A stretch of DNA of 64,000 nucleotides from Rhinopithecus roxellana (taxonomy: Eukaryota > Chordata > Mammalia > Primates > Cercopithecidae): assembly GCF_007565055.1 (NCBI RefSeq), contig NC_044557.1, positions 140,434,493 through 140,498,492 of the forward strand, given 5' to 3'. Shown in pieces: positions 34,335 to 46,333 of the stretch. The notes beneath the pieces were generated by a model, which made no database searches, was not told the origin of the DNA, and saw nothing but the letters and a program-made list of their open reading frames with translations. The position numbers and the translations under genes are program-made. Each line of letters begins with the position of its first letter. Within the stretch, counting starts at the first letter, position 1.

Positions 34335-34980
34335 AATAGGAACGCTTTTACACTTTTGGTGGGATTGTAAATTAGTGCTACCATTGGAGAAGACAGTGTG
34401 GCGATTCCTCAAGGATCTAGAACCAGAAATGCCATTTGACCCAGCAATCCCATTACTGGATATATACCAAAAGGATTAGAAATCATTCTACTATAAAGAC
34501 ACATGCACATGTATGTTTACTGCAGCACTATTCACAATAGCAAAGACTTGGAACAAACCCAAATGCCCATCAATGATAGACTGGATAAAGAAAACATGGC
34601 ACATATTCACCATGGAATACGATGCAGCCAAAAAATGGATGAGTTCATGTGCTTTGCAGGGACATGGATGAAGATGGAAGCCATCATTCTCAGCAAACAC
34701 AGGAAAAGAAAACCAAATGCCACATGTTCTCATTCATAAGTGGGAGGTAAACAGTGAGAACACATGGACACAGGGAGGGGAACATCACACACAGGGGCCT
34801 GTCAGGGGGCGGGGAGCTAGGGGAGGAATAGCATTAGGAGAACTACCTAATGTACATGACGTGTTGATGGGTGCAGCAAACCACAATGGCACGTGTATAC
34901 CTCTGTAACAAAGTTGCACATTCTACACAGTAGAAATACACAACTATCCCAGAACTTAAAGAATAATAATAATAATAAAA
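34335..34980 (+). mobile_element. Primate L1 3' end, 5'-truncated, nested in L2
   Basis: L1 ORF2 terminus and 3' UTR: 'taggaacgcttttacacttt', 'acccagcaatcccattactg', 'aatgcccatcaatgatagac', 'cataagtgggaggtaaacag', a G-rich patch (34801-34825), 'gtgcagcaaaccacaatggc', 'cccagaacttaaagaataat', and an AAT-repeat tail. L2 sequence flanks it on both sides. ORF2 is broken. Confidence 0.93.
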
Positions 34981-35200
34981 CAGGAATCTCTACTCCATCC
35001 CGGCATGTTTGACTCTAACTTTGCCTTATTCTTTTCTACTCTAACAATTATATGATTCATTTATTTTCATGTTTACTATTTCCTTTCTACCCACAGTTTT
35101 TGCTAGAATGAATGTAGGCTGAACCAAGTCAAGACAATTTATATTCACAGATGCAACCCAGGCACGCATGAATGCTCAATAAACATTTACTAGCTGATGA
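34981..35200 (+). repeat. L2 LINE 3' end
   Basis: Final part of the L2 after the L1 insertion: 'actctaactttgccttattc', 'tttttgctagaatgaatgta', and 'atgctcaataaacatttact' as the 3' terminus. Confidence 0.75.
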
Positions 35201-35399
35201 AAACAACCAGTCCACCTACCAACAACTCTTATTAATTCAAATAGTTTATTCCAAATTTTCTTCAATGTTTAATGTACAAGGCACGCCATCTGCAAATACC
35301 AGATTTGCTTTTCTAATACTTACATACTTTACCAATAGTCTCTATTTTCATACACTAGGAAATCAACAGAATGTGATACCACAAATTGATTAAGAATAC

Positions 35400-36014
35400 C
35401 ATTGTGGAAGACAGTGTGGTGATTCCTGAAGGATCTAGACCTAGAAATAACATTTGACCCAGCAATCCCATTACTGGGTATATACCCAAAGGATTATAAA
35501 TCATTCTACTATAAAGACACATACACACATATGTTTATTGCAGCACTATTCACAATAGCAAAGACTTGGAACCAACCCAAATGTCCATCAATAATAGACT
35601 GGATAAAGAAAATGTGGCACACGTGCACCACAGAATACTATGCAGCCATAAAAAAAGGATGAGTTCATTCCTTTGCAGGCACATGGATGAAGCTCGAAAC
35701 CACCATACTCAGCGAACTATCATAGGAACAGAAAACCAAAGACTGCATGTTCTCACTCATAAGTGGGAGGTGCACAATGAGAACACATAGACACAGGGAG
35801 GGGAACATCACACACCAGTGAATGTCGGCGGGGGGCGGGTGGAGGGCTACGGGAGGGATAACTTTAGGAGAAATACCTAATGTAGGTGACAGGTTGATGG
35901 GTGCAGCAAACCACCATAGCACGTGTATACCAATTTAATGAACCTGCAAGTTCTGTACATGTACCCCAGAACTTAAAGTATAATAAAAAATTTAAAAAAG
36001 GAAATGAAACAAAA
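35400..36014 (+). mobile_element. Primate L1 3' end, 5'-truncated
   Basis: A second L1 3' end in the same orientation, with its own perfect 8-bp target duplication aagaatac (35392-35399 and 36015-36022), so it is an independent insertion from the L1 at 34335. It has ORF2 terminal sequence, a G-rich 3' UTR stretch (35830-35857) and an A-rich tail. Broken ORF2. Confidence 0.95.
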
Positions 36015-36022
36015 AAGAATAC

Positions 36023-36913
36023 TAGTGTAGATACATGTTTTTGTATATAAAAGATCTTACAACATGCAATATAGGGGAAAATCAAATTACCATGTATTAA
36101 CAAAGTATAACAGTTTTTATTTTAAAATTCATAGGCACTCACAAATGTGCACATACACCCATATATACCACTCTGTGTATGATACTCTCAAAATAACTCA
36201 AAGCATGTATTAAGTATACTTTCCAGTTACGAAATCTAAGTCCCAAGTTTGTACAGGGGGTATGTAGAAAATTAAGAATTAAAATCCTATGTCTATCCTT
36301 CCAAAATTCCCTGCACACTATTGCATCAAACACCGGAATTTGAGATTGATCATGAAATTTTTCAATTCCCCAGCATGCAACAGAATAAATCCAACATGTT
36401 GGGGTTTTTTGTAAATAAAAAGTTTACTTAGCAGTAATTCAACAGATGAACGCACATGCTTCTTCTTGTCTCTAGGTAAATCCTCATTAATCCAAGTCAG
36501 AAGATTATTCCTAGGATAAATCTGTGGAAACACTCAGCAATTGGAAATACAGACTACTCAATCTCTAATTTGCAAGGGTTTTTGGTGACAGATTGAACTG
36601 ATGAAGTCATGAAAGACACTCACAAGAATGAGGATAACTGATTAGGACAACTTGATGGAAACTTATTTTTGAGTTATGTACCAAAATATCCCTTTATATC
36701 CTTTTATAGTTAGAAAATTTAGATGAGCACAGAATTCCAGAATAAAGACTGTATCTGTTTTCCAGACTTCCCTGTGATTCATTGGGGTCCCTGTCACTAA
36801 CTTATGGCTAATGGGATGGAGTCTAAAATGAGCTCTGCAACTTTTGGAGTGGGTTTTTTAAGAGAGTGCGTAAAACTTCTACCTTTCTGTATTGCTTGCT
36901 GGAACCTAGACGG

Positions 36914-36915
<2 letters not shown>
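36023..36915. other. Unassigned low-copy sequence
   Basis: No gene or repeat family recognised. Confidence 0.45.

Positions 36916-36955
<40 letters not shown>
36916..36955. repeat. Pure T40 homopolymer
   Basis: Forty consecutive T residues with no interruption. No retroelement follows it on the minus strand: the next sequence is a MIR-like SINE. Confidence 0.98.
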
Positions 36956-36956
<1 letters not shown>

Positions 36957-36964
36957 TCCTAAAG

Positions 36965-37145
36965 AAACCATTTGGGACCGTGTGCAACTCTTGGCTCTCT
37001 GATCCTGAATAACTTATTTAGCTTCTCTGTGTTTCAGTTTCCACATTTATAAAAGTAAATAATATAATTTATCTTCTGGGAATGCTAAGAGTTGAAGCAC
37101 ATGGAAAAATATTAGCAAAGTAGCCAGTCCTCAAAAACATTATTA
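36965..37145 (+). repeat. MIR SINE, sense
   Basis: The block order is 'gatcctgaataacttattta', 'gcttctctgtgtttcagttt', 'ccacatttataaaagtaaat', 'gcaaagtagccagtcctcaa', as in MIR. Strongly diverged. Confidence 0.7.
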
Positions 37146-38460
37146 TTTGATTGCCAGAAAGAGGGAGTAGAGGTAAATATCCTTTTCTGTTCTTCATTTT
37201 CTAAAAACACTCATACAGAATATTGCTATACTAATAGATACTTAAAATGGGAAAAGGAGGAGGCCTGATTTCTCTACCACTGCAATATAAAAGGGATATT
37301 CATACACAAGACCTTGAACAGACTCCAGAAAAAACAGGCCTCCACTGCATTCTCACTGATGTCTAACATTCATTTCTAAGGAGGGTTAATGCCTCTAACT
37401 ACACTCTTCCCATTGGCAGAAATTTCCTCTGAGCACACAGTCTCAACAGGCATACGCATTTTCAGCATGAACTGTTTAACTGTAACAAGACTGTCTTTAT
37501 AATTTTGGAAAATGTTTAAGTTTCTACCATGCTAAGAAACATACATACACACACACACACGTACTCATATATGTACATGAATTATTAATGGCATCTGTTA
37601 CTTGGGCCATAAGTAATCTCACCAAGAAGTAGTCAAACTCTTAACAATGTATATGCTCCTTATTTAATTTCTTGAATATAAATATTTCCAAATAGAAACC
37701 TTATTGAATGTATAGTTTTTGAGATTTATAACAAAAAAGAAACATTGATGTCAATGTTGCTTTACATTCATTATATTTAAATGACTGCTGCTTTCACACT
37801 ACCACACTTACTGTATGCTAAGTATTTTCAATTTCAAACACATAGTGAGAAACACTTCCCAGTGGGAATGCATTTATGCAGTTTTATATCAATTATACAT
37901 AATTTTATTTATTCCTGGATATGAGGTACTTTGTTTCATTTTTATAAGTCATTGTTATATACCCAAGACCAGTTATATGTTCTTCTTAAGCAACAGGAAA
38001 TGAGTTTATTCACAACTTGATGAATTACCGAATGCCTGTGCTTTTGTAAAAGTCTTAAAGAGCTTACTCATTTCAAGGTCATACTTCCTTTAAAATTCTA
38101 ACTGGCACAACTATTAGATTAATACATGATTTCCCTAAATATTAACAGATTTGATCATCAGATACTTGATCTGCCAAATTTACTCTGAGTTCTGCAGGCA
38201 TTAAAAGATGGACAAGTGCACTGAACAGTATCTGTTCCCATCTCCTGCCACAGTCTCCACTGACATTTACGGTGAGCCAAAGAAAAATACACATGTCTAA
38301 ATACACTTCGAAGCCTTTAAATACTCAAATAGGGTGAAAGTTTTTACATACTACCTCAAATTGTGCAGCAATTTTTCAAGGAAAACTAATGACCCCAAAA
38401 CAACATTGTTCTAAAGTATTTCCGTATAATTCTATAAACATAGAAGAATAAACGATAATA
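37146..38460. other. Unassigned low-copy sequence
   Basis: No gene. A short CA run lies at 37545-37560. Otherwise no recognised repeat. Confidence 0.45.
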
Positions 38461-38464
38461 GTAA

Positions 38465-38660
38465 TTGATATATTACTAGGTGCCTGTCTTTATAAGATTC
38501 ACATAATTTAAACATGTAATAACTCTAGGAAAAAGGTTCTGTGATTTTCCACAGAGCTAAGAAGTGGCAAAGCTGAGAGCTTTCACTGACAGTGAAATAT
38601 GTATTTTAGCTAGCAACTGTATTCCCAAGAAGTTACACATTTGCAGCCTGGAAACAAAGT
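38465..38660 (-). repeat. MIR-like SINE, antisense (weak)
   Basis: The plus strand reads 'tgtgattttccacagagcta' and 'agaagtggcaaagctgagag', the reverse complement of the MIR core region. Diverged. Edges approximate. Confidence 0.5.
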
Positions 38661-40369
38661 TGATAATTTGTTTACTTAGTCAATTTTATTTAAATACCAG
38701 TACAGTACCAGGGGTGGGGGGGGGGATGCAGTTTATTATGTTTTGGTTTAGATGCACAAGAGGATTAAAAATGACATTATTTTTGAGAACCAGGCATTGT
38801 GTTAGGGGACAGAGACAGAGATGAAGACAATCATGTATTTTCTCATTATAAAATCATCTTTAGTTTTTTTCGAGATCAAAGTAATATAATTACAAAAGGA
38901 ATAATCTTAAAGAGACTGTGACTATGTCAGGATTATTTGGATAAGATGTGGTGGTTTCAAGAGTATAAAATTTCAAGCTACATTACAGGATTTAAGCTAA
39001 TATATGATATTTTAAGTAAAGTTGTAACTATTTAAATTTGAGTATCTAAAACCTTAATGCCATCACAGTATTATAACCTGAATCTTATTAGCTATTTTTA
39101 AATAAAATGATTATTGTCCTTTAAAATTGTTTATAATTTTCTTCAACTAAATAAGATGCATTTTCATTTAAATGTCTTGGTACATACTCAAATATTTATA
39201 TGACATTCACATTATATAAAAAATTGAAAAAATAAAAGTCTACAATAAGACAGAAAGCTAAAGTAGACTCACAGAAAGTAATGAACTTCTGTTTCACGAA
39301 CTTTTCCATTCCTGAGAAGAATTGCTGCGATTTCTTTGCTGCGACGTAGTATACAAACCTTATGTTATTGTAAATATAACATTGTAAGTTACCTCAGTAA
39401 GTGACCCTCAGGAAGACTATCAATTCAGTTTTATTATATTTGGGATAGTTAAGTCTGTGACAACCACAAAAGTATTTCTAGCAATAAACAAATTAAACCT
39501 GTATTTTTAAACCATCACAAAGTTGGAAAATACCTAAATAGAAGCACTTTTTATACCAGTTACTGGATTTCCTTACTATTGAAAACAATAAAGCATATTG
39601 TAGAAAATCTAGAAAATGCAGCAAAATGTTAAACTAAAATTATTAAACATCTATAATCCTCTGACCTACAGATACACTTTTTAGTATTTTGGTGAAATAA
39701 AACATTGCAAAATGGACCATGTATATTTTAAACTTGTTTATACACAACATTTTCTCATGAGCATTTCCTCAATTAGTTGATTTACCTTAATATTTTATCT
39801 TCATAAGTTGTAAATTTAAATTTCTCAGTGTTTTTAATGTAAAAATATACATTAAATAAACCTCAGGTCATTTCCATTACTCTGTTCTGTGTCTATATAT
39901 TTTATTAATTTATGTGATATGAATTAAAGTCATTATCTTGATATTAATCCTCCAAATGACAAAAACTTATTATAATCATTACATGACATTACATATGCAT
40001 AATGATTCAAATATGTATGATTTTTAATTTTTATTTGGGAGGTAAATCCTGAAAATGACTTTATAACACCACATATCCAGTAGAAATTTCATGGATAATG
40101 CTATATATATATATATATATGGACGATTATATCACTTAGATATAATTCTTTATTTTATAATCCTACTTCCTTGTTCATCCTTTTTGTTAGGAGTTATATA
40201 TGTATTAATATGTGCAATAATAATTTATATGTAAGTTTTAACTGACTGAGGAGACAACAATTTTGTTATCCCCTACATCCTTAAATATTCCCAACCCAGC
40301 CAAACAACAGTGATTATTCTTGCAAATGAACAAAACATCATGTTCTAAAGTCAACACAGCAAAATAAAT
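38661..40369. other. Unassigned AT-rich sequence
   Basis: No gene or repeat family recognised. It includes a G-rich run (38711-38726) and a short TA run (40104-40121). Confidence 0.45.
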
Positions 40370-41134
40370 AACCTGAAAGTGTTCCCATAGTCAATACCTT
40401 AAAATCAAAGTTACAACAAACGACCTTTTCTCAATGCACAACTGAACTCTCTGGAAAATAAGGGAAGCCACCTGACCCTCAAATCAAGAAGAGACTAACA
40501 AAATAGAGTGAGAAGCACGTAGCTGGATTCTCTGCGAAGTTAGAGTCGTAGTTGAGATTTTTGGCATAAAGTCAGGTCCTTTGACCCTGGGTTGGGGTCC
40601 GGGGGACGGGTCGGAGGAGGTAAATAGAGAGAGGAATCTCCTGAAAATGAAGGCCACTTGTGCTTTCTGAGAGCCCCAGGTGGGAGACGAATACCAAAAC
40701 TGACTCCTTTTAACCGAAGTAAAAATTTATCTGCTACAGTGAGAACATTCTCGAATAGATTTTGGTGCATTCCCATACATAACCTCCCCAGGTATAAAGC
40801 TACGGAAACAACAAACCCTTAAACTCCAAGGTAATAAATACACGAAGAAACAAGGCAGGTAAAGTAGTCTGCAGAAGTAACAACAACATTCGCTATCGGA
40901 GGACTGCAGTTAATGGAATCCTAACAGACATTTTTAAATAAAAATATAAAAGGGGTAATATGAAAAAAATCAGGTAACTTTGAAAGAAAAAAATGCAATT
41001 TTGGAAATATAATATCCAGTAAGTTATTATGAAAGGATACTAAAAACAGTTGAAGAAGGAATTAATGTACTCAAAGGTGAATCTGAAAACACCACAAAGA
41101 AAGCAGTAAAGGGAAATAAAGATACGGGAAATGG
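40370..41134 (+). mobile_element. HAL1/old L1, part 1 (5' side)
   Basis: A-rich sense sequence that continues across two later insertions into a recognisable HAL1/L1M 3' part (41945-42530). It includes a local CpG-bearing patch (40500-40920) with a G-rich motif at 40589-40610. I infer the family from continuity, so this 5' side is less certain than the 3' side. No intact frame. Confidence 0.5.
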
Positions 41135-41410
41135 GGCCTGGTTGCAGTGACTCACGCCTGTAATCCCAGCACTTTGGGAGGCCGAGACGGGCAGATCACA
41201 AGGTCATGAGTTTGAGGCCAGCCTGGCCAACATGGTGAAACCCCGTCTCTACTAAAAACATATAAAATTAGCTGGCGCATGGCGGCGTGCGCCTGTAGTC
41301 CCAGATACTCGGGAGGCTGAGGCAGGAGAATCGCTTCAGCCGGGGAGGCAGGAAGTTGCAGTGAGCCGAGATCGTGCCATTGTACTCCAGCCTGGGCGAC
41401 AGAGCAAGAC
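41135..41410 (+). mobile_element. AluS, full length
   Basis: Both arms are present: 'ctgtaatcccagcactttgg' through 'tactccagcctgggcgacag'. Its tail is replaced by a (GGAA)n purine tract to 41467. The 8-bp duplication gggaaatg (41126-41133 and 41468-41475) brackets the Alu plus its tail, so the purine tract grew out of the Alu tail. Confidence 0.93.
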
Positions 41411-41467
41411 AGAAGGAGGGAGGAAGGGAAAGGAGGAAGGGAGAGAAGGAAGGGAGGAAGGAAAGCA
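41411..41467. repeat. (GGAA/GGGA)n tract at the Alu tail
   Basis: Purine-only repeat of aggaaggg-type units joined to the Alu 3' end and inside its target duplication. Antisense frames over it are Pro/Ser/Leu runs. Confidence 0.93.
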
Positions 41468-41573
41468 GGGAAATGCCGACATCTGTCAAACAGCATGAGA
41501 GAAAGTGGAATAACATCATACCCATATCTAATTGGAATTCTGAAAGGAAAGGAAGAGAATAGCAGAGAGGCAA
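41468..41573 (+). mobile_element. HAL1/old L1, part 2
   Basis: Short HAL1/L1M segment between the Alu and the MaLR LTR: 'catacccatatctaattgga', 'attctgaaaggaaaggaaga'. It matches the ORF region of HAL1/L1M, which in consensus reads similarly. Confidence 0.6.
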
Positions 41574-41939
41574 TGTATTATTAGTCCACTGTCACACTAC
41601 TATAAAGAAATACCCAACATTCGGTCATTTATTTAAAAAAAAAAAAAAAAAGAAGTTTAACTGACTCACAGTTCTGCATGGCTGGGGAGACCTCAGGAAC
41701 TTAAAAACACGGCGGAAAGCACCTCTTAACAGGATGGCAGGTGAAAGCGTGTGCATGGAAGGGGGAAGCCCCTTATAAAACCGTCAGATCTCGTGAGACT
41801 TCACTCACTATTACAAGAACAGCATAGGGAAAACCGCCCCCATGATTAAATTATCTCCACCTGATCTTACTCTTGCCATGTGGGAATTATTACAATTCAA
41901 CGTGAAATTTGGGCGGTGATGCAGAGTCAAACTGTATCA
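41574..41939 (-). mobile_element. THE1/MSTA-type LTR, antisense
   Basis: The plus strand reads the LTR in reverse: 'tgtattagtccactgtcaca', 'gactcacagttctgcatggc', 'ccttataaaaccgtcagatc', 'atctcgtgagacttcactca', 'ccgcccccatgattaaatta', ending 'actgtatca'. An internal A run (41635-41651) is present. It is solo and nested in the HAL1. Confidence 0.9.
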
Positions 41940-42530
41940 GATAATATTTGAAGAGATTAATTTTCCATGACATAAATTTTCCAAGACATAAATCTTCATA
42001 TTCGAGAAGCACAGTATTTCCTTAACACGATAAAACAAAAAAAAACAAAAAAAACAAACAAACAAAAAAAAAAAAAAACCTCACCTGGATGCATGCATTA
42101 AACTACAGAACTTCAAAAACAAGAGAATCTATTTGAAACAAGCTTAGAGAAAACACATTAGCAACAAAGAAATGACAGTGATGCTAACAAGTAGACTGGT
42201 CAATGGCTTAAAAAAGAAGCCAAAAGACATTTGAGAAATGCCTTCTGGTGTTGAGAGGAAACACCTGGTTTCCTCTGGCATTCTAACACCAGCTAAGACA
42301 CTATTCAAGAGTTAGGAAAAAATACAGGTGTTTTGATGAGAAGACCGAAAGTTATTAGCACTAATATTTCCTTGAAAATACTTTCTTCAAGAATAAGGAC
42401 ATTGAACCCTGAAGGAAAGGAGAATGAAAAATATAAACCATGGTTAAAACTAAACAAGCTCTGACTGTATAAAACAATTTAAAAAGGGACTATATTTAGT
42501 CGTTTTACACAAGTTAGAACTTTAATAATG
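41940..42530 (+). mobile_element. HAL1/old L1, part 3
   Basis: This is collinear with HAL1/L1M sequence: 'atttgaagagattaattttc', 'ccaagacataaatcttcata', 'cacctggatgcatgcattaa', 'aagccaaaagacatttgaga', 'gaaaatactttcttcaagaa', 'ccctgaaggaaaggagaatg'. It contains an A/C-rich run (42028-42080). No intact frame. Confidence 0.7.
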
Positions 42531-44450
42531 GAACCAGAAAAATAAGAATAAGAGAGGAAAAATGAACAGATTTAAAGCCACCTAAGATCTTAGGAAGGGG
42601 GTTAGAGATACTGAGTAGTTAAATGGGGATATTATGAATTTAAGAATTTAAAAATAAAGGGGAATATAAGACAAAACAGCAAAATATTTTGAAAGTGTTA
42701 TTTAATAAAAATAGAGAAAACATCATCAAATAATTTGGAATAAAATGGGCATAATTACTAATTGTTGATACATTCGTTTTTAAAAATTACATTGCAATAA
42801 CATTAATAACTAAGTTTTATATGGCCCTTATGATGGGCCAAGCATTTTTCTAAGCATGGCACATGTATTTCTTCATTTAGTAGTCAATCATTAAAGACAG
42901 TATGTATTGTGTTAAACCATTAATTTAGAAAAATATTTATTTCACTCTTTTCTAGAAAGATACAAGTTAGTAAAACAGACTCAAGAAATAAAAAAAACCT
43001 GAATAAATCCGTATATATTAAATACATTTAGTTTTGAGAGGTTGAGAGTGGAAGAAGATAACCTTCTTGCAGGATGGTTAAAGACTATATTTGGAGAAAA
43101 ATAAGGTACTTCTGTTTCATACCCTTAATAAATTCCTGTTTAATAAATTAGGGTCTGCAGGTGTATACAGTCAAGCATAGCTGGAAATTATAAATCCAAA
43201 TACAGAATAATGACTAATTATTTAAAGGGAGGGAATAAGGACTGCCTTAGGCCTGAAGGATGTGTTCTGCATGGCCCGTGAGCATGATTTCCCTTAGAGC
43301 TCAGAGTATGTGAGCACTGCACACACAATCTGAAAAATCACACACAAAGGCCCCAGGGAGCAAAACTATGATGTTTAATTACAAAACTATGCATAATTTG
43401 AAATAAAAGGAGATGAATTTTAACTTGAGCACATGGGTGTTGAATATAAAATTCTCTATTCTCTTTTACATGTTTGATATACTACATGAATTTTAAATAT
43501 AAAATCATATACAGATGCAGTGTCTGACAGAAAGAAGTACCCACTACCAATGTTAGAAGTGCGATTTTTCATTTTTAAAGATGTAACACTCTTAATCAAG
43601 AACTTTTAAAATGTAAGTAACACTGAAATGCCCTGTTAATGAAGCAAATAAATGAGAAAGAGTTTTCTTCAGCCTTTATTTAAGCTATTAATTTTATTAT
43701 TCCATTATAAACAGTAGTCCTCAGTTTCCCTGTACTTAAATTCAAAGGATCGACTATTTGATCTCTTACATACTATTTAAAATAAACTTTGTATAGACTT
43801 ATGATTTGCAATTCAAAACTTATGACTTCACTTGAGCTATACAAATATAGGATTCATTTCTTAAGCAAGAGTCTTAAATTATATTAGCATTATATGTTAC
43901 TAAGCAAATTAACCAGGTATATCAATTCCTTTGGTAGACATCTTACCAATAAAACAAATAGAAATTGATAATTCATTTTGGGAATATATTTGAATCAATA
44001 TTCTTGTCATATTCTGAGAACTCAGCATGACATTTTCAACTATAAATCTTATAGTTCTAACTGATATATTTTTTATTAGGTCATTCCGATTAACCTCAAA
44101 TGCCATTAAGTTCCTTTGTAACGAGGAATAAAAGTTATTTTCTTTTAAAGTGAACCGAAAACTGATGGAAAAAGTTGTTCTTTTATCAAACTATAATCTA
44201 TTGTTTCAGTTACAGAGAAATTATACATAGAAAAGAGTATAAAGGGCTCCATAAATTATTATGACAAAAGGAAACACCAAAACAATAGCTTTGAAAGTGT
44301 CTTTTCTATGCCCTGGCAAGGAGTAACTTGATAAAACTAATAAAAATTGAAAGTGAGACAGAAAAAACTGTTGAATAGTGTAGGAATTCTGAATTTCCTC
44401 TATTTTATATCTAAAGTATCAAAAATGCATCATTTACAACTAATAACTCA
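42531..44450. other. Unassigned sequence with a MIR-like patch
   Basis: AT-rich, no gene. 42805-42905 ('cttatgatgggccaagcatt', 'ctaagcatggcacatgtatt') resembles an antisense MIR. The rest is unrecognised. Confidence 0.4.
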
Positions 44451-44559
44451 AGTAGTATAACTAACAAAATATTAAGAAATATAATTAATAAAATTAGGTA
44501 AAGTTTAGCTTAAAAGGGAAGTTCTAAAAACATTACAATTCTTCCTAATTATCAAAAGA

Positions 44560-45310
44560 AATAAATCAAAAAGACACAAAGGAAATAATATAAATCATAT
44601 AACTATTAAAGAGTGAAAACAACACAAACAGATGGCAAAAGAAAGACTAAATTGGATAATTATTGTAAATTGGTTAAATTTGCCCACTAAAGGATAAATA
44701 TAATTAAATTGAATGTCAAAGCAAAACCCAATACTTTGGTGTCAACAAAATAAAGTAGTTGCAAAGGCAGGAATAGGAAGCAGGGTATAATATAAACAAT
44801 AATACCACGAAACAATAATACAAGCAAATAAAATAATAATACAGACAAAATGAAAGCAGGGGTCACATTCTAAAGAAAAAACAAATTGAGTGCCCGCTTG
44901 TGAAGTGTAACAGAATTGGCACTTTGTTATGATGATACAATAGTTATTAATATCTATGCTCCAATAACTCAGCATAAATTGTTATAAATCAAAACAACAT
45001 GTAAATCAGTTCCTACAAATAAAAAAAGAGAGACAAATCTTCTGAAGATGCAGACAACACACAAAAAGGAAATATAAGTAGCTTTTAAATATAAATCTTT
45101 CAAAATTTTAAATCCCCATACAATCTGACCCAGAAATTTCATTTCCAGAAATGTATCATGGTAACATGCTTGTATTTGTTCACAAAGGATATTCTTTGCA
45201 GCATTGTTATAGTGGCAAACAATTAGAGACACTCTAGTGCAGGACTAGATAAGTAAAATCTGGAATTTTCATATAATGTGACATTATTAAGCTTTAAAAT
45301 GAGAGTTGCA
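44560..45310 (+). mobile_element. Old L1 (L1M) ORF2 remnant
   Basis: Diverged L1 sense sequence: 'attgaatgtcaaagcaaaac', 'ttaatatctatgctccaata', 'caatctgacccagaaatttc', 'ttgcagcattgttatagtgg', 'attatt'-type end. Many stops. Probably the same old element that precedes the tetranucleotide array. Confidence 0.6.
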
Positions 45311-45337
45311 TATACTAACAAATAACAAGTGCCAGAA

Positions 45338-45400
45338 GGGAGGGAGGGAGGGAGGGAGGGAGGCAGATGGATGGACGGACAGACGGACAGACAGAGAGAG
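45338..45400. repeat. (GGGA)n then (GGAC/AGAC)n microsatellite
   Basis: Purine-rich tetranucleotide run: agggaggg units (about 45338-45363), then gatgg/acgg and cagac units. It grades into the GATA array that follows. Confidence 0.9.
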
Positions 45401-45409
45401 AGATGGAAA

Positions 45410-45497
45410 AAAGATAGATGATAGAGAGATAAAGATAGATGATAGATAAAGATAGATGATAGAGAAAACATACATGAAAGGTAGGTAGGTAGGTAGG

Positions 45498-45554
<57 letters not shown>

Positions 45555-45620
45555 GATAGGAGATAGATTGTGGACATAGATGATAAATAATAGATGATAT
45601 ATAATAACTAGATGATATAG
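45410..45620. repeat. Compound (GATA)n / (GGTA)n microsatellite
   Basis: Imperfect gatagat units from 45410, a short (GGTA)n run (45480-45499), and an uninterrupted (GATA)n run (45500-45553), followed by degenerate units to about 45620. Frames read through it are Tyr-Leu-Ser-Ile repeats and not protein genes. Confidence 0.96.
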
Positions 45621-46300
45621 ATGATAGGTAATAGCCAGCTGGCTAGCTAGCTTTTTATTAAAAATGCAAGATGTGGATGATAAACTCCTGCTCAATATAT
45701 TTTATTTTCTGGGCACATAGAAGGCTATGATTTTCAGGAAGACCATATTACCCAGCCTTTTTGTTGCAGCAGCAGCATGTAACCAGTTATGGCTAAAGGG
45801 TTGTGAGCATAAGAGACTTATGCCCCTTAATTGCTTCTGATTGACTTAATTGAAGCACTTAATTGCTCCTGAATGACACCCTCTCCCTCTCGTTTGCTCT
45901 GCAGGGGAGGAGGGGGCCAAAAACAAAGTTGGAGACTGGCAACCCAGCTCCCTGAGTGACAGAATAGAGCAGAGCACTGAGGTACTCTTCCTCCTGGCTG
46001 TCAACCCAGGCTGGTTATAAACTGCAATCAAGAAATAACTGTTTGATATTGACATTCCAGGATTAATTTCTTAGTGCAACTTAGTCTAGAGTATCTTACT
46101 ATGGTACAGAACAGTATATGCAGTGCAATCATTTGCATAACTGAGGAATAAGTCTTTTATATATTTATGACCTGAGAACAGTGTGAATAGAAAGGGAAAC
46201 AGAAAGCTAGGAAACAGAGAACACAAGGGTCTATATATGAATTCTCTCTGTTTCAACTATTTTTAACCATGTCATATATATGTGTATTATATATGTTTCT
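45621..46300. other. Unassigned low-copy sequence
   Basis: No gene or recognised repeat. A 69-codon antisense frame at 45846-46055 has no motif that I know. Confidence 0.4.
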
Positions 46301-46302
46301 GG

Positions 46303-46333
46303 TGTGTGTGTGTGTATATATGTACTACACACT

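Noticed and set aside
34503..34908. Sense frames that look like a reverse-transcriptase C-terminal fragment
   Set aside because: These are the broken end of L1 ORF2 and its 3' UTR in a 5'-truncated element, not a working gene.
35830..35857. G-quadruplex motif as a novel element
   Set aside because: It is the G-rich stretch normally found in the primate L1 3' UTR.
41411..41467. Independent GGAA microsatellite enhancer
   Set aside because: The tract lies within the target duplication of the Alu, so it is simply the Alu's modified tail. ETS-type binding is possible but nothing in the sequence shows it.
41152..41573. Overlapping antisense frames of about 100-114 codons
   Set aside because: They come from the antisense Alu and its purine tail, which give the familiar Alu-encoded residues.
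45315..45695. 126-codon antisense open frame rich in Tyr, Leu, Ser and Ile
   Set aside because: It is a translation of the GATA/GGTA/GGGA microsatellite, which stays open because the units lack stops in those frames.
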